44,748 nucleotides of DNA from Aureococcus anophagefferens (taxonomy: Eukaryota; Sar; Pelagophyceae; Pelagomonadales; Pelagomonadaceae), in assembly GCF_000186865.1 (NCBI RefSeq), contig NW_008705614.1, positions 79,617 through 124,364 of the forward strand, written 5' to 3'. The translations under genes were made by a program, and so were the position numbers. The notes below the pieces were generated by a model that worked only from the letters and a program-made list of their open reading frames with translations, ran no database searches and was not told the DNA's origin. Shown piece after piece: positions 23,367-31,982 of this stretch (positions are counted from its first letter, which is position 1; each line of letters starts with the position of its first letter).

Positions 23367-25054
23367 TCACTGCGCCGGCCCCACGATGATCGGCGCCGGG
23401 TCCTCGGCGCTCTCGTCCGTCGTCGCCGACGCCGGCGACGGCGGCCCGCGCGGGGCGGGCGAGTCCGGGATGGGCCGCTCCACGGCGAAGCGGCTCGGCG
23501 ACGGGAGCGCGTCCGCGGCCGCGGCGGCGCCGCGCGGCGGCGACGCCGGCGGCGGCGACGCCGGCGGCGGCGCGGCCGCTTTCTCCGCCTCCCGCAGCGC
23601 GTCGGCCTCCTCGTGTTTCTTCGCCCAGGCCAGCTCGGCGTCGGCGTCGCTCTTCTTCCGGTAGATGGTCACGGGGATGTCGCCGTTGAGGCACCAGGAC
23701 ACGGGCACGGCGACGGCGCCGACCTTCGAGAACGCGGGGTGGTCCTCGAAGTTCGGCGCGTAGTCGACGACGAAGGCGCCCTCGGGCAGCGCGTCGTCCA
23801 GCGCCGCCGACGCGCCGTCGACGACGTCGATGTCCCAGCACGACGACGTCAGGATGACCACGGCCGCGTCCGCTAGAATCGGCCGCAGCGTCTTGACGTC
23901 GCGGACGTCCGCGCACACGAAGTCGTCGTCGCCCAAACCCAGATCCTCGTGCTGCTGGGCGATGCCCCGGGCGACGGTGACGAGCGTCGGGAGCACCTCG
24001 ACGCCCGTGACCTTGGCGAAGCCCAGGGCCGCCGCGTAGAAGCACAGCGTCCCCGTCGACGCGCCCAAAACGACGTAGCCCTTTGCCGTCCTTGCAGGCA
24101 GTTCGCGCGCCCGCCAGGACGTCGGCGTTCATGACGTCGCACCAGGACACGAAGGGCGTCGTGCCGAAGCTCAGCGACGCGCGGTCGTGGACGGCTTTCG
24201 AGTCGTCGTGTTTCCCCTTGCCCGCGGAGAAGCGGAGCTGCTCGAAGAAGAGCGCGCGCTGGAAGGCCCAGGACCGCTCGATGTCCTGGTGGCGCACCAT
24301 GGCCGACCGCAGCGCCGCCATCTTCGATGCCTCGACGCCGTCGAGGTCGCCGAGGTAGGCCGCGCACGCGGAATCGCGCGCGTGGCTCTCGGCGCGCGCC
24401 GCCGCGACGTCGTAGGCCCCGGCGACGACGGGCAGCGTCTCCAGGCGCTTCTTCAGGGCCTTGAGGGTCATCTCGTACTCGCGGGCGTCGACGGAGTCGC
24501 CGAGGAGCACGGCCTCGAGCGCGCGCCGCGCGTCGGACCGCGCCTGCAGGGCCGCCCGGACCATGACGCGGCACCGCGCGGCGACCTTCTCGTCGGCCTC
24601 GTGGCTCTTCGCGCAGGCCTTGCAGGCCATGCCCACGTCGGCCAGCCCGTCGAGGCAGCCCCGCAGGATCAGCAGCGACTTTTCCGCGCTCTGCTTTTTG
24701 GGCTGCTCCTTCCGCCGCTCGCGCGTCTCCCGCTCCTCGGCGTCCTTCGCCCGGAGCTCCGCCCGGATGACGGCGAGCCGCGCCTCGAGCGCCGTGCGGT
24801 CCCGGCTCTTCGCGAGGAGCGCCGGGTCGCCGCGGGCCGCGTCGAGGATGTACCTGCGTCGCGTTTCGGGTCGGGCGGTGTGTGGTACGGTCGGGTGCTC
24901 ACTCTTCGGCGTCCTCTTTTGCGACGATGTGCCTCAGCGCCATGTCGACGTAGTCGATCAAGGGGAGGGGTGGCAGCGGTCGGACCTCGTCGGCATGCCT
25001 GATGAGCTCGTCGATCTGGTCGTTGAGCGAGGGCGATTCGTCGGGCAGCGACAT
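23367..25054 (-). CDS. SAM-dependent methyltransferase, possibly DOT1-like
   Basis: Two exons (24903-25054, 23367-24853) are joined by a 49-bp intron that restores ...KEDAEE-YILDAARG. The start is ATG 25052-25054 (MSLPDESPSLNDQIDELIRH). The N-terminal half is helical and charged. The methyltransferase fold begins near residue 325: GYVVLGASTGTLCFYAAALG is the SAM-binding loop, VTGVEVLPTLVTVARG the acidic second strand, and DDFVCADVRD the third. The NADVL motif before the loop and the overall order resemble DOT1-type lysine methyltransferases, but the assignment is tentative. A single extra base in the AAAGGG run at about 24077-24082 breaks the frame just before the SAM loop; deleting one G gives one open frame of 545 residues. 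The C-terminus is Pro/Ala-rich and disordered. Confidence 0.7.
24854..24902 (-). other. Short spliceosomal intron in the methyltransferase gene
   Basis: A 49-bp intron with donor GTGAGC and acceptor CGCAG follows codon 50. The unspliced message would stop at once (GAG-TGA), while removal continues EEYILDAA in frame. The sequence around the junction (GA|GT...CAG|GTAC) resembles that in the MYND gene intron. Confidence 0.82.
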
Positions 25055-25128
25055 CGCGAGGCTTTATAAAAGGTCAACGAGCAGCGTGCCGTGATATTGA
25101 CGACGTGTTGCCACAGGTGAGATTCGAG

Positions 25129-25961
25129 CAAGGGGTAATAAATAGTATGGGGTGGCAGCTAAACGAGATTATGCCGCGCAAGCTCCTCCGACTGCAACCC
25201 GTCGTTTTGGGGCAATGTTGACGACTTTTGGCCGGGGATGTTTCGACGCCGCCGTCGTCGACGCGGCCCCAGGCGGACCGCAGCGGTATTCGCTCCCCCG
25301 CGAAGGCGCCCGCGACAAGACTTACGCGTCCGGGCGGTTCGGGTCCGGTGGAAGGAGACCGAGGCGCGCTGGAGGGCGCCGTGTCCGGTTTGGCGCCGCG
25401 CGAGGAAGGGGGTTTTGGGGCAGCTCTTGGACGTGTTCGCGATGATGATGGTCGTGGACCGTCTGCTGGCGCTGCAGAGCCCTTCGTTGGTACCTATGGA
25501 TGGGCTCGAGCATCGTTTGACCCAAAAATTCTTCGACCTCGAACGACTGCACGCTGCCCGAGAAACTGCGTCGCGATACCGTCGGCGCCGAGGCTGTGCA
25601 GGCTCTGGGATCGTAAAACTGGTGGGTCATGAGGCCCTGGAGCCCCTCGGGGGTACCCATAGAGCGCCTCCGACCGCACATGACCCAAAAATATCGCACA
25701 CTCGACTCACACCGCCGCCCTCTCGTCCCGCCGCCGAACAACCGTCGCGCTCACGAGCCACCGCAATGACCTCAGCAGCCCAAACTCGCTGCCCCGCCCC
25801 GTCGAAGGGTTCCGCAGCCGCGCCGCGCCGCGCGACCCGCCATCGTTGCACTCAGCCCGCGCGCTGCGGCGTGGAAGAAGAAAGAAAACGCCGGTGGCGG
25901 CCCCGCGAAGTCGGAGGACCTCGCGTTTTGCCTGCCACCCCATCTAGATTTATATCCCCTT
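25129..25961. mobile_element. MITE-like non-autonomous DNA transposon with long terminal inverted repeats
   Basis: The ends form inverted repeats of about 50-60 bp. The left reads CAAGGGGTAATAAATAG then TATGGGGTGGCAG; the right, reversed, reads AAGGGGATATAAATCTAG then ATGGGGTGGCAG, and both continue to CCTCCGAC. The octamer GATTCGAG flanks it at 25121-25128 and 25962-25969, as expected for an 8-bp target duplication, although one extra base (C, 25129) leaves the exact left end uncertain. An 8-bp duplication with CA(A/G)GG-type ends fits the hAT superfamily, by established knowledge. No transposase is encoded. Two diverged direct repeats lie inside. Its ends do not match the introner ends. Confidence 0.8.
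25470..25698 (+). repeat. Diverged direct repeat inside the MITE-like element
   Basis: Two segments about 163 bp apart share the order AGCCC(T/C)TCG, GGTACC(T/C)AT(G/A)GA and TGACCCAAAAAT. The spacing from GGTACC to TGACCC is 29 bp in both (25489 to 25518, and 25652 to 25681). The sequence between these anchors has diverged. Confidence 0.6.
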
Positions 25962-26046
25962 GATTCGAGGCCGCCCGCACGGCGCAGTCTGTGCAACCAC
26001 AGTGACCCCTTCTGCGCGCCGCTGCATCGCCGTCTCAACGCGGTCC

Positions 26047-26994
26047 ATGCGCCGCGCAATTTCCATCATGCTCCTCACGCGCTGCGCGTCGCTCGTGGCG
26101 CCGCGCGCCGCCGCGCGCGGCGCGCTGCGCCGCGCGGCGTCGGCCGTCGAGGACGGCTACGCACTCGCGCCCGGCGCCGACGGCGTCGGCGGCTGGCTCG
26201 CGCACCGGAGCGACGTCGGCGTCGCCGCGAGCGGCCCCGGCGACGACTGGATCGCGCCGCTCTTCGACGGCGCCGGCGCGGCGACGCTCCTCGACGCGCG
26301 CGCCTTCGTCGCCCGGGGCGCCGAAATGGACCACAAGCCGCGCGTGCTCGTGCTCCACGGGTCCCTGCGCGAGCGGTCCTTCAGCCGCTTGCTCGCCTTC
26401 GAGACCGCGCGGTTGCTCGAGGCCATGGGCTGCGACGTGCGCTGCTACGACCCGACGGGCCTGCCCGTGCGCGACCCGACGATCGAGGACCACCCCAAGG
26501 TCGTCGAGCTGCGCGCGCTGAGCGAGTGGTCCGAGGGCCACGTCTGGAGCTCGCCGGAGATGCACGGCTGCATCACCGGCGCGTTCAAGAACCAGATCGA
26601 CTGGCTGCCGCTGAACACGGGCTCCGTGCGGCCGACGCAGGGCCGAACCTGCGTCGTCATGCAGGTCAACGGCGGCAGCCAGAGCTTCAACGCCGTCAAC
26701 GAGCTCCGGCGCCTCGCGCGCTGGATGCGCATGCCCTGCTGCACGAACCAGAGCTCCGTGGCCAAGGCCTGGCAGGAGTTCGACGACGACGGCCGCATGA
26801 AGCCGAGCGGCTTCCGGGATCGCGTCGTCGACGTCGCCGAGGAGTACGTCAAGTTCACGAAGATCATGCGCGAGTACGCCGACGACCTCAACGACCGCTA
26901 CTCCGAGCGCTACGAGACGGCGGAGAAGGGCCGGCTCCTCACGCAGGCCGAGAAGGAGGCGGCCAAGGAGAAGGAGAAGATGCGCTCCAAGTAG
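26047..26994 (+). CDS. arsH: ArsH, NADPH-dependent FMN reductase/organoarsenical oxidase, with organelle-type leader
   Basis: ArsH flavoproteins reduce FMN with NADPH and, in characterised bacteria, oxidise trivalent organoarsenicals to less toxic forms. The product is 315 residues from ATG 26047. Core similarity begins near residue 97: [20 protein letters not shown] contains the phosphate-binding [10 protein letters not shown] loop. [20 protein letters not shown] and [20 protein letters not shown] are ArsH signatures, and [17 protein letters not shown] follows the family closely. The first 33 residues are Arg/Ala-rich without acids ([20 protein letters not shown]), suggesting a mitochondrial or plastid transit peptide; the next 60 are not part of bacterial ArsH. 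The charged tail (KEKEKMRSK) is also extra. Bacterial-type ancestry is likely, but the gene is fully GC-ameliorated. Its promoter region is bordered by the MITE-like element. Confidence 0.93.
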   Translation: MRRAISIMLLTRCASLVAPRAAARGALRRAASAVEDGYALAPGADGVGGWLAHRSDVGVAASGPGDDWIAPLFDGAGAATLLDARAFVARGAEMDHKPRVLVLHGSLRERSFSRLLAFETARLLEAMGCDVRCYDPTGLPVRDPTIEDHPKVVELRALSEWSEGHVWSSPEMHGCITGAFKNQIDWLPLNTGSVRPTQGRTCVVMQVNGGSQSFNAVNELRRLARWMRMPCCTNQSSVAKAWQEFDDDGRMKPSGFRDRVVDVAEEYVKFTKIMREYADDLNDRYSERYETAEKGRLLTQAEKEAAKEKEKMRSK

Positions 26995-27057
26995 GGACAC
27001 GTAAGCTTAGGAAAACACAAAAGGGCAGGGGGGGGGAGGCGGCGGCGGCGCGGCAGC

Positions 27058-27162
27058 CGAGGAGCTCGGTCGCCCAGTCGGCGCGACTCAGGCGAGGAGC
27101 TCGGTCGCCCAGTCGGCGCGGCTCAGCCGAGGAGCTCGGTCTCCCAGTCGGCGCGGCTCTTC
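27058..27162 (-). repeat. Triple 35-bp tandem repeat spanning the stop codon of the fusion gene
   Basis: Copies start at 27058, 27093 and 27128 and share most of their 35 bases. The rightmost encodes the last residues of the fusion protein (SRADWETELLG). The others lie past the stop and would encode SRADWATELLA-like ends. The end of the gene has been tandemly duplicated without extending the protein. Confidence 0.85.
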
Positions 27163-30100
27163 TGCTTCGCGCGGTTCGTGTGGACCGTGACGGCCTGCTT
27201 GTAGCGCTCCGGGTGCTCGAAGTAGAGCGACGCCAGGTTCGAGTCCGTCGCCGTCTCGGCGTCGGGGCAGAGCAGGAGGCCGTAGACGTAGGAGAGGATG
27301 TCGCGCACGGAGACGTCGATGCCGTAGTCGCCCTCGAGGATCGCGTGGCAGACGCGGCCGTGGCGGTTCACGTTCACGTGGCGGATCTCCGTGAGGAAGC
27401 GCAGGCAGGGCGCCGACGACGGGTAGTCGGCCGGGAACTCGAGGCTGAGGAGGAAGGTGGCGCCCGCGTAGAGGCCGTCCGGGCCTTCGATGACGGCCTT
27501 CCAGAACGAGAGGTCGTCCTCGCAGGGGTAGACGTCGATGGACTCGTGCGGCGAGTTCTTGAGCATGCCGAGCTCGCGCATGAGCCGCTTCGACCGCGTC
27601 GACTTGGCCGTCGTCGCCTGCTTGGCCCGCGTCCGCGGCGCGTCGAAGAGCGCGTCGACGGACGTCGCGCGCTTGCCGAGCGCCTCGTGCTGGCGGATCT
27701 TCGGCACCGTCGAGCCGTCGACGACGTCCCAGGCCTTGGTCCCCGCGACGGTGAGGCGCCGCTGCAGGGACAGCCCGCGGCTCGAGATCGACGCGGCCGC
27801 GCGCTTCTCCGTCGACAGCATGGTCTCCATCTGCATGCCCATGAGGCCGTCCTCGAGCGACGCGGGCGCGATGGCGTAGCCGCCCGTGAGCTTGGCGAGG
27901 CTCAGGAGGTCGCGGGAGCGCGTCGTGGCGATGGTGAGCACGTCGAGGACGATGCTCGCGTCGCTGAGCGCCTTGGCGACGTCCATGACGCTCGCCCGGG
28001 ACTTGGTGTCCTCGCCGTCCGTGAAGACGACGATGCGCGCCGCCGGCGCCGGGCCGGCGATGGCCTCGCGCCGCGCGACGATCATGGCCACCGCCTGGGC
28101 GATGGCGTCGTAGCACGCCGTGTCGCCGGTCGTGCCCAGCGCGTTGACCTTGTCGCGGAACTTCTCGTAGAGGTGCGTCAGCTCGCAGCGCACCGTCACC
28201 GCGGAGTCGAAGCTCACGAGGGCCAGCTCGTGGGGCAGGTCGTGGGCCTGCGTGCGGTCGAGGAAGGCGCCGAAGAGCTGCTTCGTGACGGTCAGGCGCG
28301 ACTGGCTCCGGGATGCCTGCGTCGACGTCTCCCGGCCCGACCGAAGCCAGACGCGGTTTCCCTTCAATTCGTCGAGCTCGTCGCCGACGCAGCGGATTCG
28401 TTCGCCGGGCAGCAACGGGGCCTCCCCCTCGTAGAGGATTCTCCCCGTCTCGAAGCCGTCGCCGCAGTGCTCCATATTGTACCAGTAGGAGTGGTCGGGA
28501 GAATAAGAATGGCCCACCTGGCTCCAGATCTTGTACGCGAGCACTTCGGCCGTGTCGCCGCGTCGCACGCGCGCCGTGCCCGCGACGTCGCTCTGGCCCA
28601 CGTTCCCCACGGTTAGCGTCAAGACGACCTCGACGTCCGCGTCGTGGCTCGGCGGAGCGTGGACGTTTCGGCCCCAGGCGCGCTGGAACAGCGTCGACTC
28701 GCGCGTCACGCCGGCCGCGTCGAGGCGGTCGTCGACGTCGAGGATCTTGGAGCCGAAGGCGAGGCGGTAGGTCTCCCAGATCGTCCAGTCGCCCGCTTTC
28801 GCGCAGAGCGCGTCGATGACGGCGGACACCCGCGCGCCCGAGGGGACCGTGATCGTCACCGTCCGGTCGCCGCCGTAGCAGAGCTTGACGAAGAGGTCGA
28901 TGTCGGGCCCGGCGGCCTCGCGCTCCGAGGCGTCGAGCAGGCGCTCCGCCGTCGCGTCGTCCGCGCGCTCGACGGAGATCGCCTCGCGGATCAGCTTCGC
29001 CGTGGCGCCCTCGCCGGAGGCGTGGCCCTCGAGCTCCGGGTATCGGCGCGCGAGCACGCGGAGCGCGATGCGCAGCGAATGGCCGCCGGCGAGGAAACGC
29101 GACCGCAGGACGCCGAAGCAGAAGGGGCGCGAGCGCCGGAAGCGGTGGAGCGTCGCGACGACGTCGTCCGCGCGGGGCGCCGGCCGCTCGATGCGCCCCG
29201 AGTCCGCGGCCGGCGCCGCCGCCTTAAACCGCGCGTTGCTCATCGAGTTCGACGTGTCGATGCAGCATACGATCATCTCCTTGGGAGGCCGCGCGGACGT
29301 CGACGCCGCGGCCGACGTCGCCGTATCGCCGAGCTTCTTCGCGAGCTCGTGGGGATCGAAGTCGCACTTGCCGGAATGCGGCCGGAACATCTGCAGGCCG
29401 CTCCCGCACGGCACGGTGCCCAAGAAGACCGCGGGCAGGCGCTCTTCGTCGACGCAGAGGCGCGGCGCGTCGAAGGCGTTCTTCTGGAGGCAGAGCGTCG
29501 GCAGCGTGACCAGCTTCTCCGCGGATCGCTTCAGGACGAAGGCCGGCTTCGACACGTCCCAGACGGAAGCGAGCCAGCCGCGCGCGGCCTTGGCGCCCTC
29601 GAAGGCCGGCGCTTCGCAGTTGACGAGGTGGATCCACGAGACGTCGGAGCCCAAGAGGGCGAGGCGCCGCTGGAGCGGCGGCGCGCGCGGGAGCGCCGCG
29701 GCGTCCGCGACGTCGTCGAAGGTGCCCTCTTCGTAGTCCGGGCCGCCCGGGAGGCGCTTCGCGACGGCCGCGCGCGACGCGTAGACCTCCTCGCCCTCGA
29801 CTTCGATGACGACGGGGTCTTGGAGAGGCTCGTAGGACAGGCTGCACAGGTGGTCGGGCCACTGGGACTGGACGCGCGCGGCTGGGGAGCGGGTCGGATC
29901 TCGCGTCGCGAGCATCGCGACGAGTTCGGTCGCGTGCTCGAAGACCTCGGCATCCTTGACGCTCTCGGGCAGGAGCGAGCGCGCGAGGGAGAAGAGCGCG
30001 GTGGCGAGGCAGCGGGTCTGCGCCCCGGAGACGGCCGCGCGCTTGTGGAGCGTGTACGCGGCGAGCACCGCGGGCGGGCAGCACGTGAGCTCCGCGAGGT

Positions 30101-30956
30101 TCTCCGCGAAGCGCTCGAAGAGGCCCTCGTCGCGGCGCATGCAGACCACGCGGAGCGTGGAGAGCAGCGCCGCGCGCCCGCGGCGCGTCTGGATCGCGAG
30201 ACGCGTGAATTGCCCGTCCGGACGGGGATGCCACGGAAGGCCGTCGCGCCATTCTTCTTCGATCTCGACGTGGTCGCCGCTGTGATGCGCGTGCGCCCAG
30301 ACCGCCCACTCCGTCCGGTCCAGGCCCTCGTTGACGAGGCCCCAGGCGTCGAGGGACAGCGCGTCGCCCTCGCCGCCCGTCCCGAGGCTGTGCGCGGCGA
30401 GATGGAGCTCGAGATCCCCCGCGCTTCCGCCGAGCGGCCCGCGGAGCGCCTGGCGGATCGACGCGCGCAGCTCGCGCATGGTGGACGTCGCGCTCAGCGC
30501 CACGTCGCAGAGGTGCTGGCCCGGCGGAGCGATCGCGTAGACGCGGAAGGCGACGCTTCCGCCGGACGCTTCCGCCTCGCGCTCCGGCTCCGGCTCGGCG
30601 CCGGGCGCGCCGCGCGGCGCCGGCGGCGCGGGAGCCGGCGGCGCGGGAGCCGCCGCGGCCGCGGGAGCCGGCGGCGCGGGAGCCGCCGCGGGCGCGTCGC
30701 CCGCGGGGGCCCAGACGACCGTCGCCAGTTCACCTTCTTCGACGCAGAGCACGTCGGACGCGAGCTCGTCGCGCGGTGCGACGCACCCATCGGACGCGAG
30801 GTGTGAGATCACGGACGGCCCGCTCGCGGCGACGTGCTCGACGATCTTCATCTCCAGGTCGGCCACGGTCCCTTCGCTGTTGAGGGAGACCATGATCTTC
30901 TTGCCGCCGTGTTCTTCCCCAAGATCGACGCGGTAGCGCTTCTTCGAGGGCGCCAT
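27123..30956 (-). CDS. Fusion protein: ubiquitin-like domains, U-box, vWA with inserted ubiquitin-like domains, and E2 conjugating domain
   Basis: Single exon, 1277 residues, from ATG 30954-30956 (MAPSKKRYRVDLGEEHGGKK). Upstream codons stay open to about 31150 but have no ATG. Domains in order: a ubiquitin-like fold (residues 8-90); an Ala/Pro linker; a second one (about 135-230); a helical region; a U-box-like domain (about 363-440: DHLCSLSYEPLQDPVVIEVE); and a vWA start with intact MIDAS (MIVCCIDTSNSMS, about 557). Then come about 310 residues with two more ubiquitin-like segments (about 689-765 and 772-878), the vWA remainder (GTTGDTACYDAI, RIVVFTDGEDTKS, about 888-1038), and an E2 fold (about 1125-1265). 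The E2 has Cys1203 in HGRVCHAIL at the catalytic site, with HVNVN for HPN. U-boxes recruit E2s, so this may be a self-contained ubiquitination enzyme. Architecture is read from motifs; activity is inferred. Confidence 0.82.
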   Translation of the reverse strand: MAPSKKRYRVDLGEEHGGKKIMVSLNSEGTVADLEMKIVEHVAASGPSVISHLASDGCVAPRDELASDVLCVEEGELATVVWAPAGDAPAAAPAPPAPAAAAAPAPPAPAPPAPRGAPGAEPEPEREAEASGGSVAFRVYAIAPPGQHLCDVALSATSTMRELRASIRQALRGPLGGSAGDLELHLAAHSLGTGGEGDALSLDAWGLVNEGLDRTEWAVWAHAHHSGDHVEIEEEWRDGLPWHPRPDGQFTRLAIQTRRGRAALLSTLRVVCMRRDEGLFERFAENLAELTCCPPAVLAAYTLHKRAAVSGAQTRCLATALFSLARSLLPESVKDAEVFEHATELVAMLATRDPTRSPAARVQSQWPDHLCSLSYEPLQDPVVIEVEGEEVYASRAAVAKRLPGGPDYEEGTFDDVADAAALPRAPPLQRRLALLGSDVSWIHLVNCEAPAFEGAKAARGWLASVWDVSKPAFVLKRSAEKLVTLPTLCLQKNAFDAPRLCVDEERLPAVFLGTVPCGSGLQMFRPHSGKCDFDPHELAKKLGDTATSAAASTSARPPKEMIVCCIDTSNSMSNARFKAAAPAADSGRIERPAPRADDVVATLHRFRRSRPFCFGVLRSRFLAGGHSLRIALRVLARRYPELEGHASGEGATAKLIREAISVERADDATAERLLDASEREAAGPDIDLFVKLCYGGDRTVTITVPSGARVSAVIDALCAKAGDWTIWETYRLAFGSKILDVDDRLDAAGVTRESTLFQRAWGRNVHAPPSHDADVEVVLTLTVGNVGQSDVAGTARVRRGDTAEVLAYKIWSQVGHSYSPDHSYWYNMEHCGDGFETGRILYEGEAPLLPGERIRCVGDELDELKGNRVWLRSGRETSTQASRSQSRLTVTKQLFGAFLDRTQAHDLPHELALVSFDSAVTVRCELTHLYEKFRDKVNALGTTGDTACYDAIAQAVAMIVARREAIAGPAPAARIVVFTDGEDTKSRASVMDVAKALSDASIVLDVLTIATTRSRDLLSLAKLTGGYAIAPASLEDGLMGMQMETMLSTEKRAAASISSRGLSLQRRLTVAGTKAWDVVDGSTVPKIRQHEALGKRATSVDALFDAPRTRAKQATTAKSTRSKRLMRELGMLKNSPHESIDVYPCEDDLSFWKAVIEGPDGLYAGATFLLSLEFPADYPSSAPCLRFLTEIRHVNVNRHGRVCHAILEGDYGIDVSVRDILSYVYGLLLCPDAETATDSNLASLYFEHPERYKQAVTVHTNRAKQKSRADWETELLG

Positions 30957-31250
30957 GGGCGCACTTTTTTTGCTCGCGTGCTTCTCGCGCAACAGGTGAC
31001 GCTTCACGGGGAGCGGCGACGCCAAAGCTGGACTCGCAGGGGGCAGCGGCAGGGGTGCCTGCGCCTTGGACCCAGCCTGCTCTGCAAGGCCTTCCAGATT
31101 CTGCAGAATGGTCTCGTGCTCTCCCAGGCCGCCGCGCCGGGGGGGTCGACGTCGTCACCTGCGGGCGCCTTGACAGCGCCCGAGCGCCCTCTACGAGCGC
31201 GCGAAAGAGATCGTTGTCCGCAGGCGGGTGGGTCCGGAGATCACGGAGTC

Positions 31251-31982
31251 TTACGAGGCCTGGCCTGCCGGCTCGAGCGCGAGCAGCGCGCCGAGCTCGC
31301 GGTAGTCGCGGACGAGCGCGGCGCAGCCCGCCGCGGTAAGGGCCTCGGGCGTCTGCGAAGACAACATCCCCACGACGAAGGCGCCCGCGGCCGCGCCCGC
31401 CGACGCGCCGGACGGCGAGTCCTCGACGACGACGCACTGCGCGACGTCGACGCCGAGCTCTCGGGCGGCCACCAAGTACGGCTCCGGGTCGGGCTTCGCG
31501 CGGACGCACTCGTCGCCGATGACGAGCGCGTCGAACCACTCGCGCCGCTCGATGCCGTCGAGCATCGACTCGGCGTTGAGCCGCGGCGCGTTCGTCACCG
31601 CGGCCTTGCGGAGGCCGCGGCGGTCGATCTCGCCCATGAAATCGATCAAGCCGTCGATGGGCACGAGGCTGCCTTTGCTCATGTCGCGGAACATCTGCTC
31701 CTTGCGCGCGGAGAACGCCTCGGAGCGCGCCTCGTCCCACTCCGGGAAGATGTCCCGGCAGATGAGCTTGTTCTGCCGGCCGCTGATCGTCTTCATGAAG
31801 AACGCCTCGTCGATCTCGACGCCTCCGTTGAAACCCTCTTCCACGAGGATTTTTTGGAACGCGCGCAGGTGCACGGGGTCAGAGTCAAAGAGCGTCCCAT
31901 CGATGTCGAAGAGGATGGCCTGCAAAGCCTTGGGAGGCTGCAGCGCTGCGACGGATGCGACCATGACTGCGACCAGGCGCAT
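31251..31982 (-). CDS. HAD-superfamily phosphatase, beta-phosphoglucomutase-like
   Basis: A 243-residue hydrolase of the haloacid dehalogenase superfamily, subfamily I with an alpha-helical cap. The start is ATG 31980-31982 (MRLVAVMVASVAALQPPKAL), giving a short hydrophobic leader that may be a signal or transit peptide; the catalytic core starts right after it. All four motifs are visible: DxD nucleophile (ILFDIDGTLFDSD), the Thr motif (AVTNAPRL), the Lys motif (RAKPDPEPYLVAA) and the metal-binding acids (CVVVEDSPSGASAG). The cap lies between the first two. Closest types are beta-phosphoglucomutase-like and phosphoglycolate-phosphatase-like enzymes; the substrate cannot be read from sequence. 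It is encoded on the same strand as the fusion gene downstream and the phosphodiesterase upstream. Confidence 0.88.
   Translation of the reverse strand: MRLVAVMVASVAALQPPKALQAILFDIDGTLFDSDPVHLRAFQKILVEEGFNGGVEIDEAFFMKTISGRQNKLICRDIFPEWDEARSEAFSARKEQMFRDMSKGSLVPIDGLIDFMGEIDRRGLRKAAVTNAPRLNAESMLDGIERREWFDALVIGDECVRAKPDPEPYLVAARELGVDVAQCVVVEDSPSGASAGAAAGAFVVGMLSSQTPEALTAAGCAALVRDYRELGALLALEPAGQAS

Larger units (their letters stand above)
25055..26046. other. Divergent intergenic region largely filled by a transposon-like element
   Basis: The 992 bp between the methyltransferase and arsH start codons are mostly the element at 25129-25961. Outside it only 74 bp remain on the methyltransferase side and 85 bp on the arsH side. 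A TTTATAAAG lies 10-20 bases from the methyltransferase ATG, too close to act as a TATA box for that start. No protein-coding gene is evident. Confidence 0.6.

Noticed and set aside
25055..25075. TTTATAAAG as TATA box of the methyltransferase gene.
   Set aside because: It lies about 10 bases from the start codon, leaving no room for a normal transcription start upstream of the ATG. It could only serve a downstream start.
25238..25963. Open frames inside the MITE-like element as a transposase.
   Set aside because: They are Arg/Pro-rich, overlap on both strands and show no transposase motifs or catalytic acidic residues in a recognisable context.
31026..31155. Upstream extension of the fusion protein (open frame including LGEHETILQNLEGLAEQAGS).
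   Set aside because: It has no ATG before an upstream TGA and no clear acceptor site, so the first ATG at 30956 was kept. An unseen 5' exon remains possible.
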